Shown: positions 1 through 8,132, counted from the first letter of the stretch. The stretch: 64,000 bases of DNA from Gemmatimonadaceae bacterium (GCA_036496605.1 DASXKV010000020.1:1-64000), one strand, 5' to 3'. Numbers and translations: made by a program. The notes: a model not told the origin generated them from the sequence alone.

Positions 1-333
1 CTACGCGAGCGCTGGGAGCTACGGCGCGCCGAGTTGCAGCGGCTCGGCGCGTTGGTGAACGGTGCGGCTATCGCCGGCGAGATCCTGAACGATCTCGATC
101 AGCTCGAGCGCGCTGAAGCTGAGGCCGTGCTATCGCTCGAGGAGGCGTCTCGCGCGAGTGGCTACAGTGCCGACCATCTGCGGCACCTGGTCGCCGACGG
201 ATCGATTCCGAACGCGGGCCGGAAAGGAGCTCCGCGGATTCGGCGCGCGGATCTCCCGCGCCGGCCAGCGCACTCGACGTCGGCGCGTTATGACCCCGAT
301 GCTGATGCGCGCTCGCTAGTTGAGCGACGGTGA
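1..333 (+). CDS. Excisionase-like helix-turn-helix protein, 5' end cut off by window edge
   Basis: The frame is open from the first base, so the true N terminus lies to the left; 110 residues are visible. An acidic helical leader is followed by a helix-turn-helix block containing SGYSADHLRHLV and then a basic proline-rich tail (GRKGAPRIRRADLP), a pattern typical of excisionase/MerR-like small DNA-binding proteins. Such proteins commonly sit beside integrases of phages or integrative elements and act as directionality factors or small regulators. No integrase is visible because the window begins inside the gene. The family call rests on the motif only; the role is inferred. Confidence 0.55.
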   Translation, partial: LRERWELRRAELQRLGALVNGAAIAGEILNDLDQLERAEAEAVLSLEEASRASGYSADHLRHLVADGSIPNAGRKGAPRIRRADLPRRPAHSTSARYDPDADARSLVERR

Positions 334-1052
334 TGAGGTTTCGCGGCCGTGCAATGTTTCCAGAAGCGGCGGACTCAGCATATCTTTCGGTCTCACACAT
401 TCAGGAGCTTTCGAACGTTGCCACGATCTCATTCCTTCCTCGCCGCGACAGATCCATCGGTCGGTTTCTTTAGCTCAGGCTGCACGCGGGAAATCCCTGT
501 GGATCGATGGCCCTCACCCATGTACAGCGCTCTCTGCACTGCTGTGTGGGCCTACGGCGGTGTTGCAGGCGAAGCAGCGTCCTCAGTGAGCGCCGAGCTT
601 CTTGCCCGCATTGTCACGGAGCGACACGACCCGCGCCACGGGCTTTTCAAGTACAACTTCTACGAGTTGTGGCGCAGCGGCAGCGACATCTGCCTGTCTG
701 GACCATCGAGGGATGTCGATTTCAGGCATCACCGACTGGATCGCGTGTCACCCGACGCTCTGGGCATGAACAGCAATCGAAGCTGCTAGAAACTGCGGCT
801 CCCCTCGGCACGCGAGGTGAGCTTGGACTGTCCTTACGGCACCGGAGAAAGCCGGCGAAAGTCGGCGCTGAGGTCGGCGACGCCTCGGCGCTCTGCACTA
901 TGAGAACGGCGAAGATCGCCGACTCGCCTAACGGGCCGGGCGTCCAATTGGGAAATCTGAGAAGCTGCTCGCGTTGACCAATCCGGTCATCTCGTCGTCA
1001 AAATCCCGGTACTGCGTTGCAACTTCATGACTTCACCATCTCTTGACAGCTG
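334..1052. other. 719 bp without a recognisable gene
   Basis: Several overlapping open frames of 90-150 codons exist here on the plus strand, but they overlap each other in different frames, show no recognisable domain, no hydrophobic or repeat pattern and no good ribosome binding site. Codon use in them is unlike the neighbouring genes. The stretch follows the excisionase-like gene and may be decayed element DNA, but nothing in it can be named. Confidence 0.5.
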
Positions 1053-1316
1053 ATGGCTCGCCGGCGTTTTACTGATACAAAGGGTGTAGAGTGGGAGGTC
1101 TTCGACGTCATCGTGCGAGCCGAACCCACCATACGACGACCCGCCCACTCTCAGCAAATGGCTGCGACGAAAGCGTGGCTCGTGTTTGAGAATGCTCGGG
1201 AGCGCCGGCGCCTCTCGCCCTTTCCTATCGCCTGGGAAGATGCTTCGCCCGAGGAGCTCGAGCGATATCTCGCTCAGGCGACCCAGATCAGCATCTCGAT
1301 GAAACGTCCCGAGTGA
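1053..1316 (+). CDS. Small hypothetical protein (87 aa)
   Basis: An 87-residue, mildly basic protein opening MARRRFTDTKGVEWEVFDV and ending in a short acidic helix (SPEELERYLAQA). It has no signal peptide, membrane segment or metal motif. The central ERRRLSPFPIAWEDASPEEL looks like a compact alpha/beta protein of the sort found as lineage-specific conserved hypotheticals. The ATG lies just after a stretch reading CTCTTGACAGCTG, which has no convincing Shine-Dalgarno. It is convergent with the next gene, ending 6 bp before it. No function is proposed. Confidence 0.55.
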   Translation: MARRRFTDTKGVEWEVFDVIVRAEPTIRRPAHSQQMAATKAWLVFENARERRRLSPFPIAWEDASPEELERYLAQATQISISMKRPE

Positions 1317-1322
1317 CCCGGC

Positions 1323-1715
1323 TTAGACCGCCGCCTTGGGATAACAGACGTCACAGTACGCCGCCGTCGCTGCGACAATTGGCTCGTTAGGCGCGAGCTT
1401 CGGGACATAGTAGAGCCCGCGCACGGCCTGACACCGCGTGCATCGTCTCTCCGACGCATCAAACGTCGCGGCGCCGCCATCTGCCAACGGCGTCAGCTCT
1501 TCACCATAGCGTACGACGCTGTCCGCCGACCGTGCGCGGCGAAAATGCAGCTCGATGGCCGGCGCGGCCGGCTGGACGCGGACGATTGCCTCCGGCAGCG
1601 GTACCGGGACTGCAATCGAGTCCATGCTGCCATCGCTGAACAGCAACACGGCTTGCAAGGTCGCGCCAACAATCGGGCTACGAGCGCTCTCGCTCGGCAG
1701 AGGTTCGCTGTTCAT
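1323..1715 (-). CDS. Small protein with C-terminal zinc-ribbon-like CxxC pair
   Basis: This 130-residue protein has an N-terminal beta-rich half without recognisable family features and a C-terminal CTRC...CDVC pair (about residues 92-95 and 121-124) spaced like a zinc ribbon or rubredoxin knuckle. It starts with an ATGA overlap with the stop codon of the upstream gene (1712-2206), so the two are translationally coupled and probably work together. It contains one CGTTAGG motif (1385), read here as Pro-Asn. No function is assigned; a metal-binding or redox-sensing role is only inferred from the cysteines. Confidence 0.6.
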   Translation of the reverse strand: MNSEPLPSESARSPIVGATLQAVLLFSDGSMDSIAVPVPLPEAIVRVQPAAPAIELHFRRARSADSVVRYGEELTPLADGGAATFDASERRCTRCQAVRGLYYVPKLAPNEPIVAATAAYCDVCYPKAAV

Positions 1716-2206
1716 TGACTGGCTCTGGTCGGTGGCAGCGAGAGGTACGTGGCTGCGCTCCGTAATCGCTCGAAGTGCTCATGGACGAAATCCCGCAGCG
1801 TGCGTGCTCCGGTGACGGAGCGATCTTCGACCATCAGCAGGGCCTCGCGGTGCGTCGCGAGGTTGTAGTGGCCCGTGAGCAGCCACTCGGGATCGACTGC
1901 GAATTCATGAACGAACGCAGCGACGACTTCAATGAGAAACAGTGCGTCGATCGACTGCTCGCGGTCATTGATCAGCGTCCTGAACTCCCCCAAAGGAACG
2001 ACAAGGGTCGTGGCAAATGCGTCGAGCGAATCCGCCGACTGTCTGGCGACCACGTCGCGGATTCGCTCGACAATGGCTTCGATGAACGGCTCGTTGACCG
2101 ACGGCGGCAGGGCGGACTCCGCGGAGGCGGGCGGAAAAGGGCGAACTCTACTGCAAATCGAGTGCGCGGGCCTCCCCAATCGATCGACGACCTGTCGAAA
2201 AATCAT
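1712..2206 (-). CDS. Hypothetical protein with repressor-like segment
   Basis: A 164-residue protein, first gene of a two-gene unit with the cysteine-pair protein (ATGA overlap at 1712-1715). Residues about 50-115 are helical and contain FAVDPEWLLTGHYN, which resembles the VSxxWLLTG signature following the helix-turn-helix of XRE/CI-type repressors. That suggests a DNA-binding or transcription-linked role. The first 35 residues are arginine/proline-rich and may be untranslated if a later start is used. No strong ribosome binding site was seen. The regulator reading is tentative. Confidence 0.55.
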   Translation of the reverse strand: MIFRQVVDRLGRPAHSICSRVRPFPPASAESALPPSVNEPFIEAIVERIRDVVARQSADSLDAFATTLVVPLGEFRTLINDREQSIDALFLIEVVAAFVHEFAVDPEWLLTGHYNLATHREALLMVEDRSVTGARTLRDFVHEHFERLRSAATYLSLPPTRASQ

Positions 2207-2254
2207 TCACCAAGTCTACCAGCATATGAAGCCGCGTCGCGGAGCGCCGCAGTG

Positions 2255-2515
2255 TTACTTGCTATCGGCCACCCGATGCGCCGGCGTCACATGCATCCCG
2301 CTCGCGATAATGCGCTGTGTGCAGCCGTCGACGATCGTAGCGCGCGCGCTGTCCGTTGTCGCGAATCGCAGGGAATCCTGACACGCGGGATCGTGCACTG
2401 CGAGCAGGCGCGCTTCCGCGCGCGTCACGACGTCGTGCTGTTCGTGTCGGACGGAAACCTCACGTGCGGACAAACCCAGGGCCGCGATCGCGGCCGCGAC
2501 GAGAACAAATGGCAT
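2255..2515 (-). CDS. Small secreted hypothetical protein
   Basis: The 86-residue product opens with a hydrophobic stretch (MPFVLVAAAIAALGLSA) that fits a signal peptide or single membrane anchor, followed by a hydrophilic body with two cysteines (AC at about 49, GC at about 65) that could form a periplasmic disulfide. There is no recognisable family. It lies downstream of a 250 bp spacer that carries a perfect 12 bp hairpin. Probably a real envelope protein, judged from the signal-peptide pattern only. Confidence 0.45.
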   Translation of the reverse strand: MPFVLVAAAIAALGLSAREVSVRHEQHDVVTRAEARLLAVHDPACQDSLRFATTDSARATIVDGCTQRIIASGMHVTPAHRVADSK

Positions 2516-2667
2516 GATTGACCCATGGAGCGCTGAGAGCGCGCGGTGGAATGCCGTGAGTTGGGATCAGCGCTGTCGGTGGGATGCGCAGCGCTCGCGA
2601 ATGGAGGGAACTACTTATTGTCGGCGCTCGCTTCGCGCCGATCGGAACATATACCCGACGAAAGACA

Positions 2668-2707
2668 GTTGAGGTCCCATTCTCTGAGATTCACCTGGGA
2701 CCTCAAC
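2668..2707. terminator. Perfect 12 bp inverted repeat
   Basis: GTTGAGGTCCCA at 2668-2679 is exactly complementary to 2696-2707, with a 16-nt loop. It lies 60 bp downstream of the lipoprotein gene read leftward (2768-3232), which suggests an end-of-transcript hairpin, although there is no T tract on either side. The core GGTCCCA/TGGGACC is the same as in the hairpin at 23013-23038. Confidence 0.5.
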
Positions 2708-2767
2708 CACCGAGGCGGGTTCAGCCGCTAGACGAGCCGAAGATTGCTAGGGCAACCTTCGCCCGGC

Positions 2768-3232
2768 TCAACGCAGTGCGGTCTCGAGCTGGCGCTCGAT
2801 CGAGCCATTGCTCACGCAATCGGTGTCGTTCGGCGCGATCTCCATTGCCGTTCCTTGATAGCCGGGATACGACGTCAACACTCGGCCGCCGACCGTCACC
2901 GCGCTGCCGGACGTCGTATCTCGCTGCGCTCGGAAGGTGATAAACAGCGTCGTGGCGCGATTGGCGGCTGCGTCCGACCCCTTGGGATAGCGACAGCGAA
3001 CGAAGTCCTCGTTTCCGTTGTGCGTCGCCCAGCGATTGGCGGTCAATGTCGTTCCTTGCGAATCGCTCTGCGCCACGCGAAAGCCGGCGCTGGCGAGCGT
3101 GAGCGCCGCGATCTGAGTTGCCTGCGTTGCCGGCCGCGACGCATGAAAGAGGAGCGGTGATGGCGCGACGATCGGCGACGAAAGACAGCCTGAAACGAGC
3201 ACGACCATGCCGGCGATGAGCGTTCTATACAT
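2768..3232 (-). CDS. Lipoprotein of unknown function
   Basis: A 154-residue protein with a clear lipoprotein signal: MYRTLIAGMVVLVSGC puts the lipid-modified cysteine at residue 16. The mature part is a small alpha/beta domain with the features of envelope lipoproteins (threonine/alanine-rich, two further cysteines that may pair). It would be anchored in the outer or inner membrane facing the periplasm. It stands alone, divergent from the small membrane protein gene at 3265 and followed by a hairpin. No family is recognised. Confidence 0.75.
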   Translation of the reverse strand: MYRTLIAGMVVLVSGCLSSPIVAPSPLLFHASRPATQATQIAALTLASAGFRVAQSDSQGTTLTANRWATHNGNEDFVRCRYPKGSDAAANRATTLFITFRAQRDTTSGSAVTVGGRVLTSYPGYQGTAMEIAPNDTDCVSNGSIERQLETALR

Positions 3233-3264
3233 CTGTCACTCCGCGGAGGGGGATCCGGTGGGTC

Positions 3265-3645
3265 ATGCCGCATCTCGTGAGCCACGTCACCAAATTCTCA
3301 AGGATGACCCCGGCTTCCGTCCACTTTCACCTATCGAACAGTAACGGCTCGGACGTGATTGACTCCAGCGGTCTGTCCCGACAGCTTCGATCGGGGAGCC
3401 ACGCCGGAGGTGTGGTGCTCGTTGCCGTTGTTCAGCAGCCGCAGACCTTCGAACAGTCGACGCCTGACGACACGTTCCGCGATGTGCTGGACGTCGCGGG
3501 GGTCGCCGTTCCGCTTGCCGTGGTCGTGCTGCTCGTGGCCGTCGGCTGGCCGGGCATCAAGCGCTGGGCGCGCCATCGGATGCGTCGCCGCCGTCGACGT
3601 CGCCATCACCACGACGCGCATCCTGGCTCACCAACGACGCCCTAA
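3265..3645 (+). CDS. Small membrane protein with strongly basic tail, start uncertain
   Basis: Up to 126 residues. A single hydrophobic segment (about residues 78-98, AGVAVPLAVVVLLVAVGW) is followed by an Arg/His-rich tail, so the protein would be anchored with a basic cytoplasmic end. GGAGGGGG lies 11 bp upstream of the ATG at 3265. A shorter form starting at the GTG near 3412, also preceded by GGAGG, is equally possible and would drop an unstructured leader. Its stop codon TAA shares the tetranucleotide CTAA with the TAG stop of the convergent gene, inside a CCTAACG motif. No function is proposed. Confidence 0.4.
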   Translation: MPHLVSHVTKFSRMTPASVHFHLSNSNGSDVIDSSGLSRQLRSGSHAGGVVLVAVVQQPQTFEQSTPDDTFRDVLDVAGVAVPLAVVVLLVAVGWPGIKRWARHRMRRRRRRRHHHDAHPGSPTTP

Positions 3646-4481
3646 CGAGTCACCCAGCCGCGACCTCGATACTCGATCCACGCCGCCCATTCGTACAACC
3701 ACGCGCGAAAGAGATCGAGCCGATCGTCGGCGGATTGAGCGCGATCCACCGAGTACACGCGAGAGGCCGCCGCCACACAGCTGACGGTGAAGCCGACGTG
3801 CTCGAAAGTCGCGCAGGCGCGGCGGGTATGCAGCGGTGAGGTGACGACCGCCACGCGCGTGACGCCGCGCTGATGAAGGAGCCGCCACGCGCCGACGGCT
3901 TCGTCGTGTGTCACGTGCACGGAGTCGACCGTCAACATCGGGAAAGGACGCAGGACGAGCGCGCGCACCCGAGCCTGATCGGGAGCGGCCGTGATACCGT
4001 CGCTTTGTCGGCGTGGCTGCGTGACGACGAGCACGGGCGCGATGCTATCGCGCATCAGCGCGAGCCCCGTGAGGAGACGGTCGAGTGCCTCGGGCGCGAG
4101 CAGTGAGTCTGGGGTAATCCCGGTCGAGAGCACGATGACGGCGCCGAGCGAGTCCTTCGACAGCTTGTCGTTGCGAACGAGGTTCTTCGTCGGCAACACC
4201 GTGGTGACGAAGGGCGTCATGGCGACGAGGCAGAAGGAGCCGACCGCCAGCGCCGTCGCTGCCCAGAGCAGCACCCCTGCTCGCGTGAGCGCCAGCAGTG
4301 CGCCCGCGAGCGTGACGACGAGTGCAAGAGGGTAGAGAAGCGACGGCGTCTTGCCCACGCCGGTCAGAGCCCCGAAGGCGAGCCACGCGATCAGCGCGCA
4401 GGCGCCGCCCAAGCACATGCGCAGGCGAGTCAGCTCGTCGGTCGAGCGCAGGGGTGATCCTGACGGGCGTGTCGTCGTCAT
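3642..4481 (-). CDS. YdcF/SanA-like DUF218 membrane protein
   Basis: A 279-residue protein with about four hydrophobic segments in residues 25-100, then a periplasmic-type alpha/beta domain of the DUF218 (YdcF/ElyC/SanA) family: AVIVLSTGI opens the first strand, THDEAVGAWRLL and VTSPLHTRRA are the conserved blocks. Family members act at the envelope in peptidoglycan-precursor or barrier homeostasis, but their chemistry is unsettled. It is divergent from the permease at 4539 and convergent with the small gene at 3265, sharing stop codons. Family assignment is good, function is not known. Confidence 0.8.
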   Translation of the reverse strand: MTTTRPSGSPLRSTDELTRLRMCLGGACALIAWLAFGALTGVGKTPSLLYPLALVVTLAGALLALTRAGVLLWAATALAVGSFCLVAMTPFVTTVLPTKNLVRNDKLSKDSLGAVIVLSTGITPDSLLAPEALDRLLTGLALMRDSIAPVLVVTQPRRQSDGITAAPDQARVRALVLRPFPMLTVDSVHVTHDEAVGAWRLLHQRGVTRVAVVTSPLHTRRACATFEHVGFTVSCVAAASRVYSVDRAQSADDRLDLFRAWLYEWAAWIEYRGRGWVTR

Positions 4482-4538
4482 CTTTCGCAGGCTGTGTTAT
4501 TGAACTGCCCGATCACGAAACTCTCCTGTTATCCGAAC

Positions 4539-5783
4539 GTGACCTCGATTCGCCTCGCGATTCTACTCGTTACGTATCTGCTCATCGCCGCTCAGGGGCT
4601 GCGGTGGCTGCGCCTGAGCCGGCCCGCGGCATCGCTGCTCGGCGCCGTGGCGATGGTGAGCATCGGCGGGCTCGCGCTGCCCGATGCATACGCAGCGATC
4701 GACATGAATGTCATCGTCTTTCTCCTCGGCGTGCTACTCCTCACGGCGTACCTCGAGATCGGTGGCTTCTTCGAGTGGATCGCAGCCAGGATCGTTAGGT
4801 ATGCGCACGCGCCGACGTCGCTGCTTGCCGTGGTCGTCGGCGTGAGCGGGCTCTTGTCGGCCTTTTTCGTCAACGACACAATCTGTCTCGTGCTGCCGGC
4901 GCTCGTGCTCGCCGTCGTGCGGCCGCTCGGCCTCCGGCCGTTGCCGTACCTCCTTGGCATCGCACTCGGCTCCAACGTCGGAAGTGCAATGACGCCCACG
5001 GGGAATCCGCAGAACATGCTCATCGGCGTCTCGAGCGGCATCCCCTTCGCGCGATTCGTCGGACTGCTGGCCCTGCCATCGGTCGGCGGACTTGCCATCG
5101 TCTTTGCGGTACTGGCCGTCGTGCATCGGCGTGATTTTTCCGGACCAGTCCGTCGCCTAACGGCCGGCGAGACATTGGTCGTCGAGCATCCCTTCGATCG
5201 CGCGCTCGTAACGAAGGCGCTCCTGCTCTTTGCCGGTGCGCTTGCGGGCTGGCTCGCCGGGTTGTCGATGCCGCTCGTTGCGATCTCCGCCGCGGCGCTA
5301 CTCATCGCCGTCGCGCGGCGCGACCCCACCCAGGCGTTCGCGAACGTCGAGTGGGAGTTGCTGCTGTTCTTCGCGGCGCTCTTTGTCGTCATGCGTGGCG
5401 TGCGAGATGTGCCGCTGGTACAGGAGTTGACCTCTGCCAGCGCGGCACATTTGTCAGGCGCGCGTCTTCACGATGCCAGTGTGGTGACCGCGGCGATGCT
5501 CGCACTCTCGAACCTCGTATCGAACGTGCCTGCGGTCATTCTCTGGCTTCCGATCGCGCCGCGAACCGCGCATCCGGAGTTCGTGTGGGTCGTGATGGCA
5601 ATGAGCTCGACCTTCGCCGGGAACCTCACGCTGATCGGCTCGATGGCCAACCTCATCGTTGCCGAGCGCGCGGGCGCGCGCGGAGAGCACATTGGATTCG
5701 TCGACTATCTCAAAGTGGGAGTACCGGCGACGATCGGGACCATGTTATGGGGAATTCTCTGGGTCGTCATATTCGCGAGATGA
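4539..5783 (+). CDS. ArsB/NhaD/SLC13-type anion or Na+ permease
   Basis: About 414 residues with ten or more hydrophobic segments. The two-repeat architecture and blocks such as SAFFVNDTICLVLPALV, NVGSAMTPTGNPQN and the C-terminal LSNLVSNVPAVIL / STFAGNLTLIGSMANLIV pair are those of the ion transporter superfamily (ArsB, NhaD, CitM, SLC13). Substrate could be Na+/H+, arsenite or a dicarboxylate; sequence alone does not decide and no ars or citrate genes are nearby. I use the GTG at 4539, just before the first membrane helix; a GTG at 4494 would add 15 residues. Neither start has a good ribosome binding site. Confidence 0.8.
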   Translation: MTSIRLAILLVTYLLIAAQGLRWLRLSRPAASLLGAVAMVSIGGLALPDAYAAIDMNVIVFLLGVLLLTAYLEIGGFFEWIAARIVRYAHAPTSLLAVVVGVSGLLSAFFVNDTICLVLPALVLAVVRPLGLRPLPYLLGIALGSNVGSAMTPTGNPQNMLIGVSSGIPFARFVGLLALPSVGGLAIVFAVLAVVHRRDFSGPVRRLTAGETLVVEHPFDRALVTKALLLFAGALAGWLAGLSMPLVAISAAALLIAVARRDPTQAFANVEWELLLFFAALFVVMRGVRDVPLVQELTSASAAHLSGARLHDASVVTAAMLALSNLVSNVPAVILWLPIAPRTAHPEFVWVVMAMSSTFAGNLTLIGSMANLIVAERAGARGEHIGFVDYLKVGVPATIGTMLWGILWVVIFAR

Positions 5784-5793
5784 ACGCGGTGTA

Positions 5794-5961
5794 TCATTTC
5801 TTGGGCCTCGGATGTGCGCGATCACCGCGCACAGCGATGCGCCAGATGAGCATCGACACGCCGATCGTCAGCAGCAGGTGAATCCAGCCTGGACCGTCGA
5901 GCAGCGTGCCAATTGCCCAGATGACGAGCAGTGCGATTGCCGCGATGATGCCGATGTCCAT
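5794..5961 (-). CDS. Small two-helix membrane protein (lmo0937-like)
   Basis: About 55 residues: MDIGIIAAIALLVIWAIGTL, a short Gly-Pro-containing turn, then a second hydrophobic helix (IHLLLTIGVSMLIW) and a basic tail. This matches the tiny lmo0937/DUF5670-type membrane proteins often found near stress genes. The start at 5961 is chosen because GAGGA sits 9 nt upstream; an ATG three codons earlier (5970) directly abuts it and is too close. It is convergent with the permease gene, 10 bp apart. Function unknown. Confidence 0.7.
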   Translation of the reverse strand: MDIGIIAAIALLVIWAIGTLLDGPGWIHLLLTIGVSMLIWRIAVRGDRAHPRPKK

Positions 5962-6323
5962 TGATTGCATTCCTCGTTTCGCGCTCGTAGATTGCGCGAC
6001 GTTCTTACAGGAGAATTTCGGGGCGGAGAACCATCGTTTTCGAGCCAACAAGTCCATTCGGTGGGTTCGATAATCTATGCTGACGTCATGCCCCCAGTGC
6101 GGGGGAAGGCGGAAGGCGTGGTGAGGGCCTCATACATTCGACTGGGCTTCGCAAAACCCTTCTTCGTTCCGACCTCTCGAGCCTCGCGGGAAACCGCGGG
6201 GCTCGACTCGTTCTGGGTGGTTGGTGGTAGCTGGTAGTTGGTGGTTGGTAGTTGGTAGTTGGTAGTTGATCTCCGACTCGCGCTAATATTCCGCAGGCAA
6301 CCAGCAACCAGCAACCAGCACCA
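5962..6323. other. Intergenic region before the pterin synthase gene
   Basis: This 362 bp spacer has no gene. It contains a 12 bp hairpin closed by a GAAA tetraloop (6178-6205) and, next to the pterin synthase start, a low-complexity G/T arm and C/A arm (6215-6332). The divergent small membrane protein gene must have its promoter at the left end; no clear -35/-10 pair was recognised for either gene. Confidence 0.6.
6178..6205. other. 12 bp hairpin with GAAA tetraloop
   Basis: CGAGCCTCGCGG, GAAA, CCGCGGGGCTCG: all 12 positions pair (one as a T-G/U-G wobble when transcribed rightward), and the loop is a GNRA tetraloop. Such a compact stem is likely to be functional as RNA, for instance a leader structure for the gene at 6324, but no known riboswitch class was recognised. 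Confidence 0.45.
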
Positions 6324-6332
6324 GTGGCCACC
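6215..6332. repeat. Low-complexity inverted repeat A (GGTTGGT arm / CAACCAGC arm)
   Basis: The left arm (6215-6268) is a degenerate string of GGT and AGTTGGT units; after a 27-bp spacer the right arm (6296-6332) is a string of CAACCAG units, roughly its complement. The GTG start codon of the next gene (6324) lies inside the right arm, where a ribosome binding site would be expected. Member of the nine-element family described in the findings. Confidence 0.7.
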
Positions 6333-6737
6333 GTCACCGTCGTCCGCCGCATGCAATTCAACGCGGCGCATCGCGTGCACAATCCCGCGCTCTCCGAGGA
6401 AGAGAATCGCGCGCTGTTCGGGAAATGCAACAATCCGAACTGGCACGGGCACAATTATACGCTGGACGTGTTTGTCACCGGTCCTGTCGACGACCGGACG
6501 GGCTACGTCATCGACCTCGCAAAGCTCAAGGCAATTGTGCAGCGCGAGGTCGTCGACAAAGTCGATCATCGAAACCTGAATCTCGAGGTCGATTTCATGC
6601 ACGGTGTCATCCCGACGACGGAGAATATTGTCGTCGGTATGTGGCGCGCGATCGAGCCCCACGTTACGCCGGGCCGCTTGACGCGCCTCGTGCTCTGGGA
6701 AACGCCGAACAACTACGTCGAGTACGACGGCCGGTGA
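6324..6737 (+). CDS. 6-pyruvoyl-tetrahydropterin synthase / 6-carboxy-tetrahydropterin synthase family
   Basis: A 137-residue T-fold enzyme. The zinc histidines are His16 (FNAAHRVH) and the HGH pair in GKCNNPNWHGHNYTLDV (about residues 32-48), and the catalytic cysteine is in the same block. The cysteine-to-HGH spacing with NNPN matches the animal and cyanobacterial pyruvoyl-tetrahydropterin synthases rather than E. coli QueD. It turns dihydroneopterin triphosphate into a tetrahydropterin in the cytoplasm, for either biopterin-type cofactors or the queuosine path. The GTG start sits within a CA-rich repeat arm. The next gene, 23 bp downstream, is a short-chain dehydrogenase that could act as sepiapterin reductase. 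Confidence 0.9.
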   Translation: MATVTVVRRMQFNAAHRVHNPALSEEENRALFGKCNNPNWHGHNYTLDVFVTGPVDDRTGYVIDLAKLKAIVQREVVDKVDHRNLNLEVDFMHGVIPTTENIVVGMWRAIEPHVTPGRLTRLVLWETPNNYVEYDGR

Positions 6738-6760
6738 CTGGCCGCCGCCGTTAGGCAGCC

Positions 6761-7474
6761 GTGAGCGCCACGCCGCTCGCCGGTCATCGCGCCGTCGTCA
6801 CCGGCGCATCGCGCGGCATCGGCCTCTCCATCGCGACCGCGCTCGCCGAAGCGGGCGCGAGTCTCACGCTGATGGCTCGTGACGAGCGCGCGCTCGACAA
6901 GCTGGCGTCGAAGCTCGGTGCGCGCGCGTTGCCATGCGACGTTGGCGACGGCGCAGCGGTCGAGCGCGCCATCACTGCCATCGAACGCGATGGCGCCTTC
7001 CCGCACATTCTCGTCAACAACGCGGGACTTTTCCGTCCCGCGGCGATCGACGCGACGACGCCCGAGGCGCTCACCGCTGCGCTCGACGTCAATCTCGTCG
7101 CGCCCTTCCGGCTCGTGCGCGCGTTCCTGCCCGCGATGCTCGAGCGCGGCGCCGGGCACATCGTGAGCATCGGCTCGATTGCCGATCATACGAGCTTTCC
7201 CGAGAACGCCGCGTACGGCGCGAGCAAACACGGACTGCGTGCGTTGCACGACGTTCTGCGCGCCGAGCTCCACGGGACTGGGGTTCGCATCACTCTGATT
7301 TCACCCGGGCCCGTCGATACGTCGCTCTGGGACGAGATCGATCCCGATTCACGCGAGGGGTTCACGCCACGCTCGCGGATGCTCCTGCCTAACGCCGTGG
7401 CCGCGGCAGTGCTCTTTGCACTGACCCAGCCGCCCGACGTCGACATCGAGCTGATCCGGCTTTCACGCAGCTGA
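6761..7474 (+). CDS. Short-chain dehydrogenase/reductase (possible sepiapterin-reductase role)
   Basis: A 237-residue classical SDR. The NAD(P) site is TGASRGIG (residues 15-22), NNAG is near residue 86, the catalytic Ser is in SIGSIA, and the YGASK motif supplies Tyr and Lys (about residues 148-152). It reduces a carbonyl with NAD(P)H. It follows the pterin synthase by 23 bp, with a CGTTAGGC motif in the gap, and is followed 11 bp later by the Trm112-like gene, so all three are probably one transcript. Position suggests reduction of 6-pyruvoyl-tetrahydropterin or sepiapterin; this is inference only. GTG start. Confidence 0.85.
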   Translation: MSATPLAGHRAVVTGASRGIGLSIATALAEAGASLTLMARDERALDKLASKLGARALPCDVGDGAAVERAITAIERDGAFPHILVNNAGLFRPAAIDATTPEALTAALDVNLVAPFRLVRAFLPAMLERGAGHIVSIGSIADHTSFPENAAYGASKHGLRALHDVLRAELHGTGVRITLISPGPVDTSLWDEIDPDSREGFTPRSRMLLPNAVAAAVLFALTQPPDVDIELIRLSRS

Positions 7475-7485
7475 GGACTCGCATT

Positions 7486-8118
7486 GTGTTCATCGAGCTC
7501 GTCGACGTTCTGCGCTGTCCGAATCCGCATGCGGAGACGTGGCTCGTGCTCTCCGCCGACGGGATGGCCGGTCGCGATGTCATGTCCGGCACGCTCGGCT
7601 GCCCAATTTGCCGCGCCGAGTTTCGGATTGTGGATGGCATCGCGCGCTTCGGCGACGCTCCCCGTGCACGCATGGACGGGGACGTGCCTGACGAGAGCGA
7701 GGCGCTGCGCCTGGCAGCGCTGCTCGGGCTATCGGATGCGCACGGCTACGTGATTCTCGTCGGCGACACGGGCCGCCATGCCCTTCGCCTGCGCGACCTC
7801 ACGGACGTGCAGCTGATGCTCGTCAATCCGCCAACTGGCATCGTCATGGGCGCCGGACTGTCCGGCCTAACGATGCCACCGAATGGAAGGTTTCCACTCG
7901 CCGCGACGAGTGCCCGCGCGATCGCGCTCGGCGCACTCACGTCGGCGGAAGAGATGGCCAACGCGATCGAGGTTCTCGCGCCCGGTGGACGTCTCCTCGC
8001 CCCCGTTGGGCTCGTATTCCCGGACGGCGTGACTGAGCTGGCGCGCGACGACCGGCACTGGCTCGCGGAGCGCGCAGCGGCGTCGTCCGGGATAATCGGC
8101 CTCACACGGCGTCGCTGA
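7486..8118 (+). CDS. Trm112-like zinc domain protein
   Basis: A 210-residue protein whose N terminus (LRCPNPH...GTLGCPICRAEFRIVDGIARF, residues 10-56) is a Trm112/UPF0434-type zinc fold; here one of the usual four cysteines is replaced by an Asn-Pro-His stretch. The rest has a Rossmann-like look (VILVGDTG, MLVNPPTG, LAPGGRLLAPVG) similar to the end of a methyltransferase domain but without the glycine-rich AdoMet motif I. It may be a degenerate or partner-dependent methyltransferase subunit. It ends the pterin synthase-SDR unit; GTG start. Confidence 0.65.
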   Translation: MFIELVDVLRCPNPHAETWLVLSADGMAGRDVMSGTLGCPICRAEFRIVDGIARFGDAPRARMDGDVPDESEALRLAALLGLSDAHGYVILVGDTGRHALRLRDLTDVQLMLVNPPTGIVMGAGLSGLTMPPNGRFPLAATSARAIALGALTSAEEMANAIEVLAPGGRLLAPVGLVFPDGVTELARDDRHWLAERAAASSGIIGLTRRR

Positions 8119-8132
8119 TCCGTGTCGTCATC

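Noticed and set aside
334-1052. Overlapping plus-strand frames of 89, 146 and 156 codons
   Set aside because: They contradict each other, lack ribosome binding sites and show no domain.
1043-1052. TTGACA as a -35 box for the gene at 1053
   Set aside because: It lies only four bases before the start codon, far too close.
6140-6323. PreQ1 or other riboswitch before the pterin synthase gene
   Set aside because: The GAAA-loop hairpin is present, but no conserved riboswitch core or pseudoknot could be traced.
6215-6332. CRISPR array
   Set aside because: Repeat units are only 6-9 bp, have no spacers of even length and no cas genes are nearby; they form arm pairs instead.
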